A stretch of DNA of 64,000 nt, taken from contig DASUQI010000003.1 of the NCBI GenBank assembly GCA_036280655.1, forward strand, positions 1 to 64,000, in the 5' to 3' direction. The number at the start of each line of letters is the position of its first letter. The first letter of the stretch is position 1. Shown in pieces: positions 1-8,274 of this stretch. Made by a program: the position numbers and the translations under genes. Source of the stretch: DASSJM01 sp036280655 (GTDB lineage: Bacteria; Actinomycetota; UBA4738; HRBIN12). The notes under the pieces were generated by a model that saw nothing but the letters and a program-made list of their open reading frames with translations, was not told the DNA's origin and did not search any database.

Positions 1-786
1 CTGGGCGTTCGGCACCTCCTTGCGGACCAGGCGGAACGCGTCGATCACGCCGAGCGGGTCCTTCCACGGGTCGAACCGCGAGACCTGCGTCACGAGCGGC
101 CGGTCGGGGTCGACGCCGAACGGCTCGATCACGGCCCGCCATGCGCCCTGGCTCATCGGCGCGTTCTTGGGGCTGAGCGGGTCGATCGACGGGGGGATGA
201 ACGCCTTCACCGGCCCCATCACACCGGGTTGCACGTACTCCTCGGCCGTGAAGATCGCCGCGTCGAACCGGTTCACCGCGGGCTCGACGAACTCCCAGAC
301 GGGTTGGTACGGCGCGGACAGGTCGATGTGGCAGCGCCAGATCCACCGGCCCTTGCGGGAGTCGGTCTCCTCGAGCACCTGGAGGATCCCGGCGGGCTGC
401 GGGTCGTGGATGATCATGACATCGAAGCCGGGCGGGAGCTCCGGGGCGTTTGCCCGGATCCGTTCGATGTACGTCGCCCGCATCTCCTCGTCGAGCTGTG
501 TCTCCGCGCCCTGCAGGGCGTTGTGGATCGCCTTGGTGACCACGAAGAACGCGTCCGAGCCCTCGATCAGCGCCCAGCTGGTCTCGACCCCCAGGTCGTT
601 CATGAGCGGCACCTGCGTGTGCAGGAGCTCGGCGACGCCTCCGCCGAAGGCGGTGCTGCTCACGTGCAGGACGCGCAGCCCCCGGAGCGGATCGGCGACG
701 GCGCGCAGGCGCTCGACGGCCTCGTCGCCGGCGGCCTCCGCGTAGTCGGAGACGTGCTTGGGCTGAACGGGAACGGTGGGAAGCAC
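1..786 (-). CDS. treT: Trehalose synthase (TreT-type GT4 glycosyltransferase), 5' part only
   Basis: This gene runs off the left edge; 262 N-terminal codons are visible. The protein matches the GT4 trehalose glycosyltransferring synthases, which join NDP-glucose and glucose in the cytoplasm. Recognisable segments are the N-terminal HVSSTAFGGGVAELLHT Rossmann start, WRCHIDLS, and the acceptor-domain start VTQVSRFDPWKDPLGVIDA near residues 235-253. The E-x7-E region lies outside the window. The GTG start follows a TACACT -10-like box by 9 nt, which fits the leaderless pattern seen elsewhere here. The family call is confident. The exact sugar specificity is inferred. Confidence 0.8.
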   Translation of the reverse strand, partial: MLPTVPVQPKHVSDYAEAAGDEAVERLRAVADPLRGLRVLHVSSTAFGGGVAELLHTQVPLMNDLGVETSWALIEGSDAFFVVTKAIHNALQGAETQLDEEMRATYIERIRANAPELPPGFDVMIIHDPQPAGILQVLEETDSRKGRWIWRCHIDLSAPYQPVWEFVEPAVNRFDAAIFTAEEYVQPGVMGPVKAFIPPSIDPLSPKNAPMSQGAWRAVIEPFGVDPDRPLVTQVSRFDPWKDPLGVIDAFRLVRKEVPNAQ

Positions 787-846
787 GGAACCCCGAGTGT
801 ACCGAGAGGGCAACCGGGTCCGGTTCGGGGCCTGTCGGGAGGTGGG

Positions 847-1257
847 TCAGGCCCCCAACGAGGCGAGCGCCCGCTGGCGGCGTTCGGAGCGTTCCTCCGA
901 GGACATCCCGCCCGCGCGGCCGACGAGCTCGACGAGCTCGATCGGCGAGAAGGGCTTGGTGAGGTACTCGACGCACCCGGCCCGCCACGCCTTCCGGCGG
1001 TCCTCGAGCTGGGTCTTGGCGGTCAGCATGATGACCGGGATATGGCGGGTCGCCTCGGACGAGGCGAGCTCCTGCAGGACGGTCAGGCCGTCCAGGTTCG
1101 GGAGCATGATGTCGAGGACGACGACGTCCGGTTCGATCGTGCGGGCGAGCTCGAGGCCCGCCCTCCCGTTCGCGGCCTCGAGGACCTCGTGGCCGGCGAG
1201 CTGCAGGTTGACACGGCAGAGCAGGAGCACGTCCGGCTCGTCGTCGATCACCAGCAC
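847..1257 (-). CDS. Single-domain response regulator (receiver only)
   Basis: This is a CheY-like receiver domain with no output domain. It begins VLVIDDEPDV (acidic pair), carries the phospho-acceptor Asp in VVVLDIMLPNLDG, the Thr in VIMLTAKT and the Lys in YLTKPFSP. About 20 charged residues follow the fold. The open frame extends upstream to an ATG at 1386, but that extension runs through the inverted repeat and is low-complexity. The GTG at 1257 (136 aa) is chosen because it opens directly on the first beta strand; the start is uncertain. No kinase is adjacent. It is divergent from the Rrf2 gene, so it probably signals by protein-protein contact. Confidence 0.75.
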   Translation of the reverse strand: MLVIDDEPDVLLLCRVNLQLAGHEVLEAANGRAGLELARTIEPDVVVLDIMLPNLDGLTVLQELASSEATRHIPVIMLTAKTQLEDRRKAWRAGCVEYLTKPFSPIELVELVGRAGGMSSEERSERRQRALASLGA

Positions 1258-1326
1258 TCGCAGCGGGGGTCTCCGTAGGTCTCTCGGCTCCCCCTTTTGT
1301 ATCGGCCAAGCGCGCCTCCGAGAAAA

Positions 1327-1366
1327 TGCCCCGAACGGGTCATCTCTGGACCACCCGTTCGGGGCA
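1327..1366 (-). promoter_or_regulatory. Perfect 14-bp inverted repeat with T-run on the minus strand
   Basis: TGCCCCGAACGGGT and ACCCGTTCGGGGCA are exact reverse complements separated by 12 nt. On the minus strand the hairpin is followed by TTTTCT, the form of an intrinsic terminator. It lies in the leader region between two divergent genes, so it could be an attenuator ahead of the response regulator or a protein-binding dyad. Confidence 0.6.
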
Positions 1367-1392
1367 CCCGCTGAGGGCCGGGGCACCCCTCG

Positions 1393-1421
1393 TTGACAGT
1401 GACGAAGCCCGTTCCTAGATT
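1393..1421 (+). promoter_or_regulatory. SigA-type promoter of the Rrf2 gene
   Basis: TTGACA is separated by 17 nt from TAGATT, one of the best housekeeping promoters in the window. The predicted transcription start is only about 15 nt upstream of the GTG at 1443. Confidence 0.8.
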
Positions 1422-1442
1422 GCCCTGCAGGGTGCGCAGGCC

Positions 1443-1913
1443 GTGCTGAAGATCTCGCAGAAGCTCGAGTACGCCATGAGGGCGATGATCGAGCTGTCGA
1501 TGCGCCGGGAGGGCGGCGGGCTCGTCCCCGCCCGGGAGATCGCCCAGGTGCAGCAGATCCCCCCTCGATTCCTTGAACAGCAGCTGGGCGCTCTGCACAA
1601 GGCGGGCCTGGTCGAGAGCTTCCGGGGCGCGGGGGGCGGGTGCCGCCTCGCCCGCGATCCCTCGGACATCACGGTGGCCGAGATCGCGGACGCGATCGAA
1701 GGCCAGCTCTACCCGATGTTCTGCCTCGAACCCACGGACCACACGTGCTTCGCCGACTCCCGGTGCGGCCTGCAGGGCTTCTGGGGCGACGTGGCGCGGG
1801 CGATCCAGGAGGTCTTCGAGCGGACCACGGTCGCCGATCTGGCCGAGCGCCACCAGCGCACGGCGGGGCCGACCGTGTTCACCTCCGAACAGCTCCTCTC
1901 CGGCCTGAACTAG
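1443..1913 (+). CDS. Rrf2/IscR-family Fe-S transcriptional regulator
   Basis: A 156-aa Rrf2-type regulator. The N-terminal winged helix (LKISQKLEYAMRAMIEL, then IPPRFLEQQLGALHKAGLV with the GAGGGCRLAR wing) is followed by a cysteine cluster C94-x7-C102-x5-C108. Three cysteines in this loop ligate a [2Fe-2S] or [4Fe-4S] cluster in IscR, NsrR and RsrR. The spacing C-x7-C differs slightly from the usual C-x5-C, and C67 in the wing is an extra cysteine. It therefore probably senses Fe-S status, redox or NO. No suf, isc or nitrosative gene adjoins it, so its target is unknown. It starts at GTG just behind a strong promoter. Confidence 0.88.
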   Translation: MLKISQKLEYAMRAMIELSMRREGGGLVPAREIAQVQQIPPRFLEQQLGALHKAGLVESFRGAGGGCRLARDPSDITVAEIADAIEGQLYPMFCLEPTDHTCFADSRCGLQGFWGDVARAIQEVFERTTVADLAERHQRTAGPTVFTSEQLLSGLN

Positions 1914-1978
1914 GCACGGATCCGACGACGGGAGGGTGGAGCCGGCCCGGGCGGGCCGGTCTCCGACGGCGCACCCTC

Positions 1979-2131
1979 CTAGGCGTCGGCCTTGCCCAGG
2001 ATCCGCATGACCTTGGTGCCGCACTTCGGGCAGGTGCCCTGGGCAGCCTTGCGGCCGTTCTTGAGCTCGACCACGGTGCCCTCGAACTTCACCTTCTCGC
2101 GGTCCTTCACGCAGTACCCCTCGTACTCCAC
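1979..2131 (-). CDS. Small DUF5679-like zinc-ribbon protein
   Basis: A 50-residue protein resembling DUF5679: an aromatic EYEGYCVKD start, then LKNGRKAAQGTCPKCGTKVMRI. Usual members have two CxxC knuckles. Here the first is reduced to C7 with Asp at position 10, while C34 and C37 are intact. The GTG start is fixed by a strong Shine-Dalgarno (GGAAGGAGGAG) about 5 nt upstream. Its function is unknown; a zinc-bound accessory or nucleic-acid-binding role is a guess. Confidence 0.72.
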   Translation of the reverse strand: MEYEGYCVKDREKVKFEGTVVELKNGRKAAQGTCPKCGTKVMRILGKADA

Positions 2132-2308
2132 GCCGCTCCTCCTTCCCCCGACGGGGTTCGAGGCCGCCTCCATGGCGGCCCCGTAGGCACGATGCTGGGA
2201 CCTCCCAGGCACGGATGCAAGCACCTGGGCACGCCATTCCCGGATGGCCCGCCCAGGCTGGGAGCCGTACGATGCGTGCCTGCGTAGCCGTCGAAGGAGG
2301 CTGTACCC

Positions 2309-4273
2309 ATGGCGCAGGTCGATCGGAACATCGAGGCGCTGCTGTCCGAGGAACGTGTGTTCGAGCCGTCGGAGGAGTTCGCCTCGAGGGCGGTCGTCCA
2401 GGACCCCACGATCTCCGAGCGCGCGGAGGCCGATCCTGAGGGGTTCTGGGCCGAGCAGGCGGACCGGCTCTCCTGGTTCCGCCGCTGGGAGACCGTGATG
2501 GAGTGGACCCCCCCGCGGGTCAAGTGGTTCACGGGCGGTCGGCTGAACGCCTCGTACAACTGCCTCGACCGCCACGTGGAGGCGGGCGGCGGCGATAAGG
2601 TCGCCTACTACTGGGAGGGCGAACCCGGCGAGGAGCGCACGATCACGTACCGCGACCTCCTGGACGAGGTCTCGCGGCTCGCGAACGCGCTGCGCGCGCT
2701 CGGCGTCACGAAGGGCGACCGCGTCGCGATCTACCTCGGCATGATCCCCGAGCTCCCCGTGGCGATGCTCGCGTGCGCGCGGATCGGCGCGGCGCACTCC
2801 GTGGTCTTCGGCGGGTTCTCCGCCGAGTCGCTGCGCGACCGGATCAACGACGCGGGCGCCAAGGTCCTGATCACGGCTGACGGCGGCTACCGGCGCGGCG
2901 CGATCGTCCCGCTGAAGGCCAACGCCGACGAGGCGCTGAAGGAGTGCCCCTCGATCGAGCACTGCGTGACGGTGCGCCGGACGGGCGGCGACCACGCGTT
3001 CGTCGAGGACCGCGACCTCTGGTACCACGAACTCGTCGAGGGCCAGTCGACCGAGTGCGAGCCGGAGCCCATGGACGCGGAGGACTTCCTCTACCTGCTC
3101 TACACGAGCGGCACCACCGGCAAGCCGAAGGGGATCGCCCACACGACCGGCGGCTACCTCACGCAGGTCGCGGCGACCCACCGGTTGATCTTCGACATCC
3201 ACGAGGACGACGTGTACTGGTGCGCGGCCGACATCGGGTGGGTGACGGGTCACTCGTACATCGTGTACGGGCCGCTCGCGAACCACACCACCGGGATCAT
3301 CTACGAGGGTGCGCCCGACTGGCCCGACAAGGACCGGCTGTGGCAGATCGTCGAGAAGTACAAGGCGACGATCCTGTACACGGCGCCGACGGCGATCCGT
3401 TCCTTCATGCGCTGGGGGACCGAGTACCCGCAGAAGCACGACCTGTCGTCGCTCCGGCTCCTCGGGTCGGTGGGCGAGCCGATCAACCCGGAGGCCTGGG
3501 TCTGGTACTGGGAGGTCATCGGCGGGGAGCGCTGTCCGATCGTGGACACGTGGTGGCAGACGGAGACCGGGGCGATCCTGATCACGCCGCTCCCGGGGAT
3601 CACCTCACTGAAGCCGGGCTCGGCCACGTTCCCGTTCCCCGGCGTCGAGGCGGACATCCTGGACGAGCAGGGACAGTCGGTGGGGCTTGGCGGCGGCGGG
3701 TACCTCGTGCTGAAACGACCCTGGCCCGCGATCGCGAGGACGATCTGGGGCGACCCCGACCGCTACGTCGAGACCTACTTCTCGAAGTACGGCCCCGAGA
3801 TCTACGTAGCCGGCGACGGCGCGCGCCGCGACGAGGACGGGTACTTCTGGCTGCTCGGCCGGATCGACGACGTCATGAACTGCGCGGGGCACCGGCTGTC
3901 GACCTATGAGATCGAGAGCGCGCTCGTCGACAACAAGAAGGTCGCCGAGGCCGCCGTCGTCTCCAAGCCCGACGAGATCCTCGGCGAGGCGATCGTCGCG
4001 TTCGTGACGCTGAAGAGCGGGTACGAGGGGGACGACGCGGTCGCCGCGGAGCTCCGGGACCATGTCGCCACGAAGATCGGGAAGATCGCGCGGCCGCACG
4101 GCCTCATCTTCACGGGGGACCTTCCCAAGACCCGCTCCGGGAAGATCATGCGGCGGCTCCTCCGCGACGTGGCGAGGGGCAGGCCGCTCGGCGACGTCAC
4201 AACGCTCGCGAACGCGGAGGTGGTGGAGCAGATCCACGAGATGGTCGAGGCAGGCGCGGCCGTGGAGGAGTGA
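2309..4273 (+). CDS. acsA: Acetyl-CoA synthetase (AMP-forming)
   Basis: A full-length 654-aa acetate-CoA ligase that converts acetate, ATP and CoA to acetyl-CoA in the cytoplasm. The N-terminal ACAS domain (FWAEQADRLSWFRRW) is followed by the P-loop YTSGTTGKPKG (265-275), the acetate-pocket segment TWWQTETG and the A10 lysine in SGKIMRRLLRDVA. The lysine, at about residue 612, matches the site acetylated in Salmonella Acs, so post-translational control is plausible. The ATG has a GAAGGAGG Shine-Dalgarno. The RTX gene starts 1 nt after its stop codon. Confidence 0.96.
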   Translation: MAQVDRNIEALLSEERVFEPSEEFASRAVVQDPTISERAEADPEGFWAEQADRLSWFRRWETVMEWTPPRVKWFTGGRLNASYNCLDRHVEAGGGDKVAYYWEGEPGEERTITYRDLLDEVSRLANALRALGVTKGDRVAIYLGMIPELPVAMLACARIGAAHSVVFGGFSAESLRDRINDAGAKVLITADGGYRRGAIVPLKANADEALKECPSIEHCVTVRRTGGDHAFVEDRDLWYHELVEGQSTECEPEPMDAEDFLYLLYTSGTTGKPKGIAHTTGGYLTQVAATHRLIFDIHEDDVYWCAADIGWVTGHSYIVYGPLANHTTGIIYEGAPDWPDKDRLWQIVEKYKATILYTAPTAIRSFMRWGTEYPQKHDLSSLRLLGSVGEPINPEAWVWYWEVIGGERCPIVDTWWQTETGAILITPLPGITSLKPGSATFPFPGVEADILDEQGQSVGLGGGGYLVLKRPWPAIARTIWGDPDRYVETYFSKYGPEIYVAGDGARRDEDGYFWLLGRIDDVMNCAGHRLSTYEIESALVDNKKVAEAAVVSKPDEILGEAIVAFVTLKSGYEGDDAVAAELRDHVATKIGKIARPHGLIFTGDLPKTRSGKIMRRLLRDVARGRPLGDVTTLANAEVVEQIHEMVEAGAAVEE

Positions 4274-4274
4274 C

Positions 4275-4811
4275 GTGCGGCGCCTCGTCGGCGCCGCGGC
4301 CGCCGCCGCGCTCCTCGTCGCTCCGAACGCGGCACTCTCGACCAAGGCGGCTCCCTCCGGAGTCGCCGGCTGCACGATCACCGGTACCCGCGGCGACGAC
4401 GTGCTGCGCGGGACCCCACAGGCTGACGTGATCTGCGGTCTGCGCGGGGACGACGGGATCCGGGGTCTCGGCGGCGCCGACCGGCTCTTCGGCGGGCCGG
4501 GGAACGACCGGATCGACGGAGGCGGGGGCGACGACGACGTACGCGGCGGCCGGGGGGCCGACCTCGTCGGCGGGGGCGGGGGCGACGACGACGTCGAGGG
4601 TGGGCCGAACCGCGATGCCGTGAACGGCGACGGCGGCTCGGACATCGTGCAGGCGGGCCGCGGCAACGACTTCTGCGTGGCGACCGAAGACGGCGTCGGC
4701 GGCAACGACGCCGCGAACGGCGGGGCCGGCCGGGACGCCTACGACGCCGACGGGGGCGACGTGCTCGTGCGGATCGAGCGCTCGGCGCCCTGCGCGAGCG
4801 TGGCGGCCTGA
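4275..4811 (+). CDS. Secreted RTX-type calcium-binding repeat protein
   Basis: A 178-aa protein with an N-terminal signal peptide (VRRLVGAAAAAALLVAPNAALS) followed by about nine glycine-aspartate nonapeptides of the GGxGxDxUx class (for example LRGDDGIRGLGGADRLFGG). These form calcium-loaded parallel beta rolls in hemolysin-type proteins. C38-type cysteines flank the roll and may form a disulfide. No enzymatic domain is present. The GTG start sits one base after the acsA stop, so the two are probably cotranscribed, although the roles look unrelated. It is likely exported by Sec. Confidence 0.82.
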   Translation: MRRLVGAAAAAALLVAPNAALSTKAAPSGVAGCTITGTRGDDVLRGTPQADVICGLRGDDGIRGLGGADRLFGGPGNDRIDGGGGDDDVRGGRGADLVGGGGGDDDVEGGPNRDAVNGDGGSDIVQAGRGNDFCVATEDGVGGNDAANGGAGRDAYDADGGDVLVRIERSAPCASVAA

Positions 4812-4828
4812 CCCGGGCCTGCCCGCGC

Positions 4829-4858
4829 TTGCCATCCGGCGACGGCGCTGGGTAGCAT
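4829..4858 (+). promoter_or_regulatory. groEL promoter
   Basis: TTGCCA, an 18-nt spacer and TAGCAT stand immediately upstream of the CIRCE element. The predicted transcription start falls at the left arm of CIRCE. Confidence 0.65.
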
Positions 4859-4865
4859 GCCTTCC

Positions 4866-4892
4866 TTAGCACTCGACACCCTCGAGTGCTAG
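4866..4892 (+). promoter_or_regulatory. CIRCE operator (HrcA-binding)
   Basis: TTAGCACTC, nine bases, then GAGTGCTAG. This is the CIRCE consensus with one final-base difference. HrcA repressor bound here would block groEL transcription until heat shock. Confidence 0.95.
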
Positions 4893-4934
4893 CAGTCCGA
4901 ACGGGGATCTGCGGAGAGTAGGAGGAGGCAGCGG

Positions 4935-6563
4935 ATGGCACCCAAGCTCATCTCGTACGACGAGGAGGCCCGGCGGGCGCTCGAGCGCGGCATGGACATG
5001 CTCGCCGACGCCGTCAAGATCACGCTCGGGCCCAAGGGCCGCAACGTGGTCCTCGAGAAGAAGTGGGGCGCCCCTACGATCACCAACGACGGGGTCTCGA
5101 TCGCCAAGGAGATCGAGCTCGAGGAGCCCTTCGAGAAGATCGGGGCCGAGCTCGTCAAGGAGGTCGCCAAGAAGACCGACGACGTCGCCGGCGACGGCAC
5201 CACGACGGCGACGGTGCTGGCTCAGGCGATCGTCAAGGAGGGCCTGCGCAACGTCGCGGCCGGCGCCAACCCGATGGCGATCAAGCGCGGGATCGAGCGT
5301 GCCGTTGAGCTCGGCGTCGAGAGCATCAAGAACCAGTCCAAGGAGGTCGAGCAGAAGGAGGAGATCGCCCACGTCGGCGCCATCTCCGCCGCCGACCCCG
5401 AGATCGGTGAGCAGATCGCCGAGGCCGTGGACAAGGTCGGCAAGGACGGCGTGATCACCGTCGAGGAGTCGAACACCTTCGGCATGGAGCTCGAGCTCGT
5501 CGAGGGGATGCGGTTCGACAAGGGCTACATCTCGCCGTACTTCATCACCGACCCCGAGCGGATGGAGGCGGTCCTCGAGGAGCCGTACATCCTGATCGCC
5601 AACCAGAAGATCTCGGCGGTCAAGGACCTGCTCCCCGTGCTCGAGAAGGTCATGCAGGGCGGCAAGCCCCTGCTCGTGATCGCCGAGGACGTCGAGGGCG
5701 AGGCGCTCGCGACGCTCGTCGTGAACAAGATCCGGGGCACGTTCCGTTCGACCGGCGTCAAGGCCCCCGGGTTCGGCGACCGCCGCAAGGCCATGCTCCA
5801 GGACATCGCGATCCTCACGGGCGGCCAGGTCATCTCCGAGGAGGTCGGCCTGAAGCTCGAGAACGCGACCCTGGACCTGCTCGGCAGCGCCCGCAAGATC
5901 GTCGTCACCAAGGACGACACGACGGTCGTCGAGGGCGGCGGCAAGGAAGAGGACATCAAGGGCCGGATCAACCAGATCAAGGGCGAGATCGACAAGACCG
6001 ACTCGGACTACGACCGCGAGAAGCTCCAGGAGCGCCTCGCGCGCCTCGCGGGCGGCGTCGCGGTCATCAAGGTCGGAGCGGCCACCGAGGTCGAGCTCAA
6101 GGAGAAGAAGCACCGGATCGAGGACGCCGTGCAGTCCACCAAGGCGGCCGTCGAGGAGGGCGTCGTGCCCGGCGGCGGCGTGGCCCTGCTGAACGCGCAG
6201 GCGGCGCTCGACAAGAACGATCTCGAGGGCGACGAGCTCACCGGTGCCTTGATCGTCCGCCGCGCGCTCGAGGAGCCGATCAAGCAGATCGCGGCCAACG
6301 CCGGCCTCGAGGGCGGCGTGGTGATCGAGAAGGTCCGGGGCATGGACGCCGGCACCGGCCTGAACGCCGCGACCGGCGAGTACCAGGACATGCTCAAGGC
6401 GGGGATCATCGACCCGACGAAGGTCACGCGTTCGGCGCTCCAGAACGCGGCCTCGATCGCGGCGCTGTTCCTCACCACGGAGGCCGTGGTCGCCGAGAAG
6501 CCCGAGAAGACCCCGGCCATGCCGGCCGGCGGGATGCCGGGCGGCGGCGACATGGACTTCTAG
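4935..6563 (+). CDS. groEL: 60-kDa chaperonin GroEL
   Basis: A 542-aa chaperonin forming the ATP-dependent protein-folding ring. It has the hallmark segments KITLGPKGRNV, DGVSIAKEIELE, GDGTTTATVLAQAI (ATPase) and VVPGGGVALL, and ends in a GGM-rich tail with terminal GGDMDF. The ATG has a GGAGGAGG Shine-Dalgarno. No groES precedes it, so this is a monocistronic groEL like the essential groEL2 of many actinobacteria. A GroES-like gene lies about 15.5 kb downstream on the other strand. Heat regulation through CIRCE is directly visible upstream. Confidence 0.98.
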   Translation: MAPKLISYDEEARRALERGMDMLADAVKITLGPKGRNVVLEKKWGAPTITNDGVSIAKEIELEEPFEKIGAELVKEVAKKTDDVAGDGTTTATVLAQAIVKEGLRNVAAGANPMAIKRGIERAVELGVESIKNQSKEVEQKEEIAHVGAISAADPEIGEQIAEAVDKVGKDGVITVEESNTFGMELELVEGMRFDKGYISPYFITDPERMEAVLEEPYILIANQKISAVKDLLPVLEKVMQGGKPLLVIAEDVEGEALATLVVNKIRGTFRSTGVKAPGFGDRRKAMLQDIAILTGGQVISEEVGLKLENATLDLLGSARKIVVTKDDTTVVEGGGKEEDIKGRINQIKGEIDKTDSDYDREKLQERLARLAGGVAVIKVGAATEVELKEKKHRIEDAVQSTKAAVEEGVVPGGGVALLNAQAALDKNDLEGDELTGALIVRRALEEPIKQIAANAGLEGGVVIEKVRGMDAGTGLNAATGEYQDMLKAGIIDPTKVTRSALQNAASIAALFLTTEAVVAEKPEKTPAMPAGGMPGGGDMDF

Positions 6564-6586
6564 GTCCGACCGGAACACCGGCTTCA

Positions 6587-6620
6587 GCGAAGGGGCTTCC
6601 CGCGAGGGGAGCCCCTTCGC
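6587..6620 (+). terminator. groEL terminator hairpin
   Basis: GCGAAGGGGCT pairs perfectly with AGCCCCTTCGC. The inner TCCC/GGGG pairs extend the stem to about 15 bp, closed by a GCGA tetraloop. There is no U-tract, which is common in high-GC actinobacteria. Confidence 0.8.
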
Positions 6621-6634
6621 ATGTGCGCGACGGC

Positions 6635-6640
6635 TAGGCT
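6635..6640 (+). promoter_or_regulatory. -10 box of a leaderless SDR transcript
   Basis: TAGGCT ends 6 nt before the ATG, so transcription would begin at the start codon. No clear -35 or Shine-Dalgarno is visible. Confidence 0.55.
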
Positions 6641-6646
6641 TCGGGC

Positions 6647-7429
6647 ATGTCGTCCGGCGGGTTCACGCTCGAGGGCCGGAGCGCGTTCGTGACCGGCGCG
6701 AGCCGCGGGATCGGGCGCGCGATCGCGTTGGCGTTCGCCGAGGCGGGCGCGAACGTCGCGGTCGTCTCGCGGTCCGAGGACGCGCTCGGGGAGATCGCCT
6801 CCGAGGTCGAGGCGCGAGGCAGGAAGGCGGTGGCTCTGGCGGCCGACGTCGGGGACGCCGACGCGGTCCGCGCGGCCGTCGAAGGAGCGGGCGAGGCCTT
6901 CGGGGCGCTCGACCTCGTCGTGAACAACGCCGGGGCGGCGCCGTTCCGATCTGGCGTGGCCGAGACCCGGATCGAAGGGTTCGAGAAGTATGTGCGCGTC
7001 AACTTCCTCTCGGCCGTCTACGCGCTCCAGGCGGCGGCGCCCCGCCTGTTCGAGAGCGGACGCGGCTGCGTGCTGAACGTCGCCTCGGTCGGCGGACTCT
7101 CGGCCGCCCCCGGCGTCGGGTACTACGGCGCGGCGAAGGCGGCGCTCATCAACCTCACGAAGACCCTGGCGGTCGAGTGGGCCGAGCAGGGTGTCCGCGT
7201 GAACGCGCTCGCGCCCGGCTGGATCGAGACGGACATGAACACTGCCCTGCGGGAAGACGCGGCGTCGCGCGAGCGCATGCTCTCCGGGATCGCCATGGGG
7301 CGGTTCGGCACCGCGAAGGAGGTCGCGTCGGCGGCCGTGTTCCTGTGCTCGGACGCGGCGTCGTACATCACGGGCGAGGTGCTCGTGGTCGACGGCGGCG
7401 AGGTGGGTCGCGCCGGGGCACCGGCGTGA
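6647..7429 (+). CDS. Short-chain dehydrogenase/reductase (FabG-like)
   Basis: A 260-aa classical SDR. It has the NAD(P)-binding TGASRGIG (16-23), NNAG (93-96), catalytic Ser147 and Tyr160-x3-Lys164, and a C-terminal ITGEVLVVDGG. It oxidises or reduces a hydroxyl/keto substrate in the cytoplasm. The luciferase-like gene overlaps its stop codon and the aryl-CoA monooxygenase/reductase gene follows, so it is probably part of the aromatic-CoA block. SDRs occur in 2-aminobenzoyl-CoA clusters. Specificity cannot be read from sequence. Confidence 0.88.
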   Translation: MSSGGFTLEGRSAFVTGASRGIGRAIALAFAEAGANVAVVSRSEDALGEIASEVEARGRKAVALAADVGDADAVRAAVEGAGEAFGALDLVVNNAGAAPFRSGVAETRIEGFEKYVRVNFLSAVYALQAAAPRLFESGRGCVLNVASVGGLSAAPGVGYYGAAKAALINLTKTLAVEWAEQGVRVNALAPGWIETDMNTALREDAASRERMLSGIAMGRFGTAKEVASAAVFLCSDAASYITGEVLVVDGGEVGRAGAPA

Positions 7430-8271
7430 GGATCGGCGTCGGCCTGCCGAGCACCGTCCCCGGCACGCCGGGCGGCCTCCTCGTCGACTGGGCCCGCGCG
7501 GCCGAGTCGGGCCCGTTCTCGAGCCTCGGGGTCCTCGACCGGCTCGTGTACGACAGCTACGACCCGTTCGCGTCGCTCGCGGCCGCGGCCGCGGTGACCG
7601 AACGCATTGGGCTCGTCACGATGGTCGTGATCGGGCCGCTCCGTCCAGCGGGGACGCTCGCGAAGCAGGCGGCCTCGGTCGACGCGATCTCCGGCGGGCG
7701 GCTGACGCTCGGGGTGGCGCTCGGCGCTCGGGTCGAGGACTACGAGGTGGCCGGCGTCCCTGCCCGCGGCCGCGGCGACCGGTTCGACGAGCAGCTCGGG
7801 GCGCTCCGGACGGCGTTCGCGGATGGTCAGGTGTTCCCGCGCTCGGCGCGCCCGAACGGCCCCCCGCTGCTCGTCGGAGGGTTGACGGGCAGGTCCTACG
7901 TGCGGATGGCGCGGTTCGCCGACGGCTACGTGCACAACGGCGGTCCGCCGAGGGCGTTCGCGCGCGCCGCGGAGCAGGCCCGCGCGGCGTGGACCGACGC
8001 CGGCCGCCCCGGGGCGCCGGCGCTCTGGGGCCAGAGCTACTTCGTGCTCGGCGACGAGGAGGCGGGCGCCACGTACCTGCGCGACTACTACGCGTTCACG
8101 GGGCCGTTCGCCGAGAAGATCGCCGCGGCGAACCTCACGACGCCGCAGGCCGTGATCGACCAGATCCGAGGCTACGAGGAGGCAGGTTGCGACGAGCTCG
8201 TGCTCCTGCCGACCGTCCCGGACCGGTCGCAGCTCGACCGCCTGGCCGACGTGGTGGCCTCGGCGGTCTGA
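7426..8271 (+). CDS. LLM-class flavin/F420-dependent oxidoreductase
   Basis: A 281-aa luciferase-like TIM-barrel protein with LTLGVALGARVEDYEVAGVP, PLLVGGLTGRSYVRMARFADGYV and a C-terminal TPQAVIDQIRGYEEAGCDELVLLP. This family uses FMN or coenzyme F420 for hydride transfer or monooxygenation. The GTG overlaps the SDR stop (GTGA), indicating translational coupling, and the next gene follows after 3 nt. Its position between the SDR and the aryl-CoA monooxygenase suggests a role in the same catabolic route, but the substrate is unknown. Confidence 0.85.
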   Translation: MRIGVGLPSTVPGTPGGLLVDWARAAESGPFSSLGVLDRLVYDSYDPFASLAAAAAVTERIGLVTMVVIGPLRPAGTLAKQAASVDAISGGRLTLGVALGARVEDYEVAGVPARGRGDRFDEQLGALRTAFADGQVFPRSARPNGPPLLVGGLTGRSYVRMARFADGYVHNGGPPRAFARAAEQARAAWTDAGRPGAPALWGQSYFVLGDEEAGATYLRDYYAFTGPFAEKIAAANLTTPQAVIDQIRGYEEAGCDELVLLPTVPDRSQLDRLADVVASAV

Positions 8272-8274
8272 GCC

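Noticed and set aside
4866..6578. 570-codon open frame antisense to groEL and similar very long antisense frames (for example 50360-52915, 26449-28653, 40163-41842).
   Set aside because: High GC suppresses stop codons in the complementary frames. The translations are low-complexity (Arg, Val, Leu, Asp-rich), have no domain and mirror well-identified genes.
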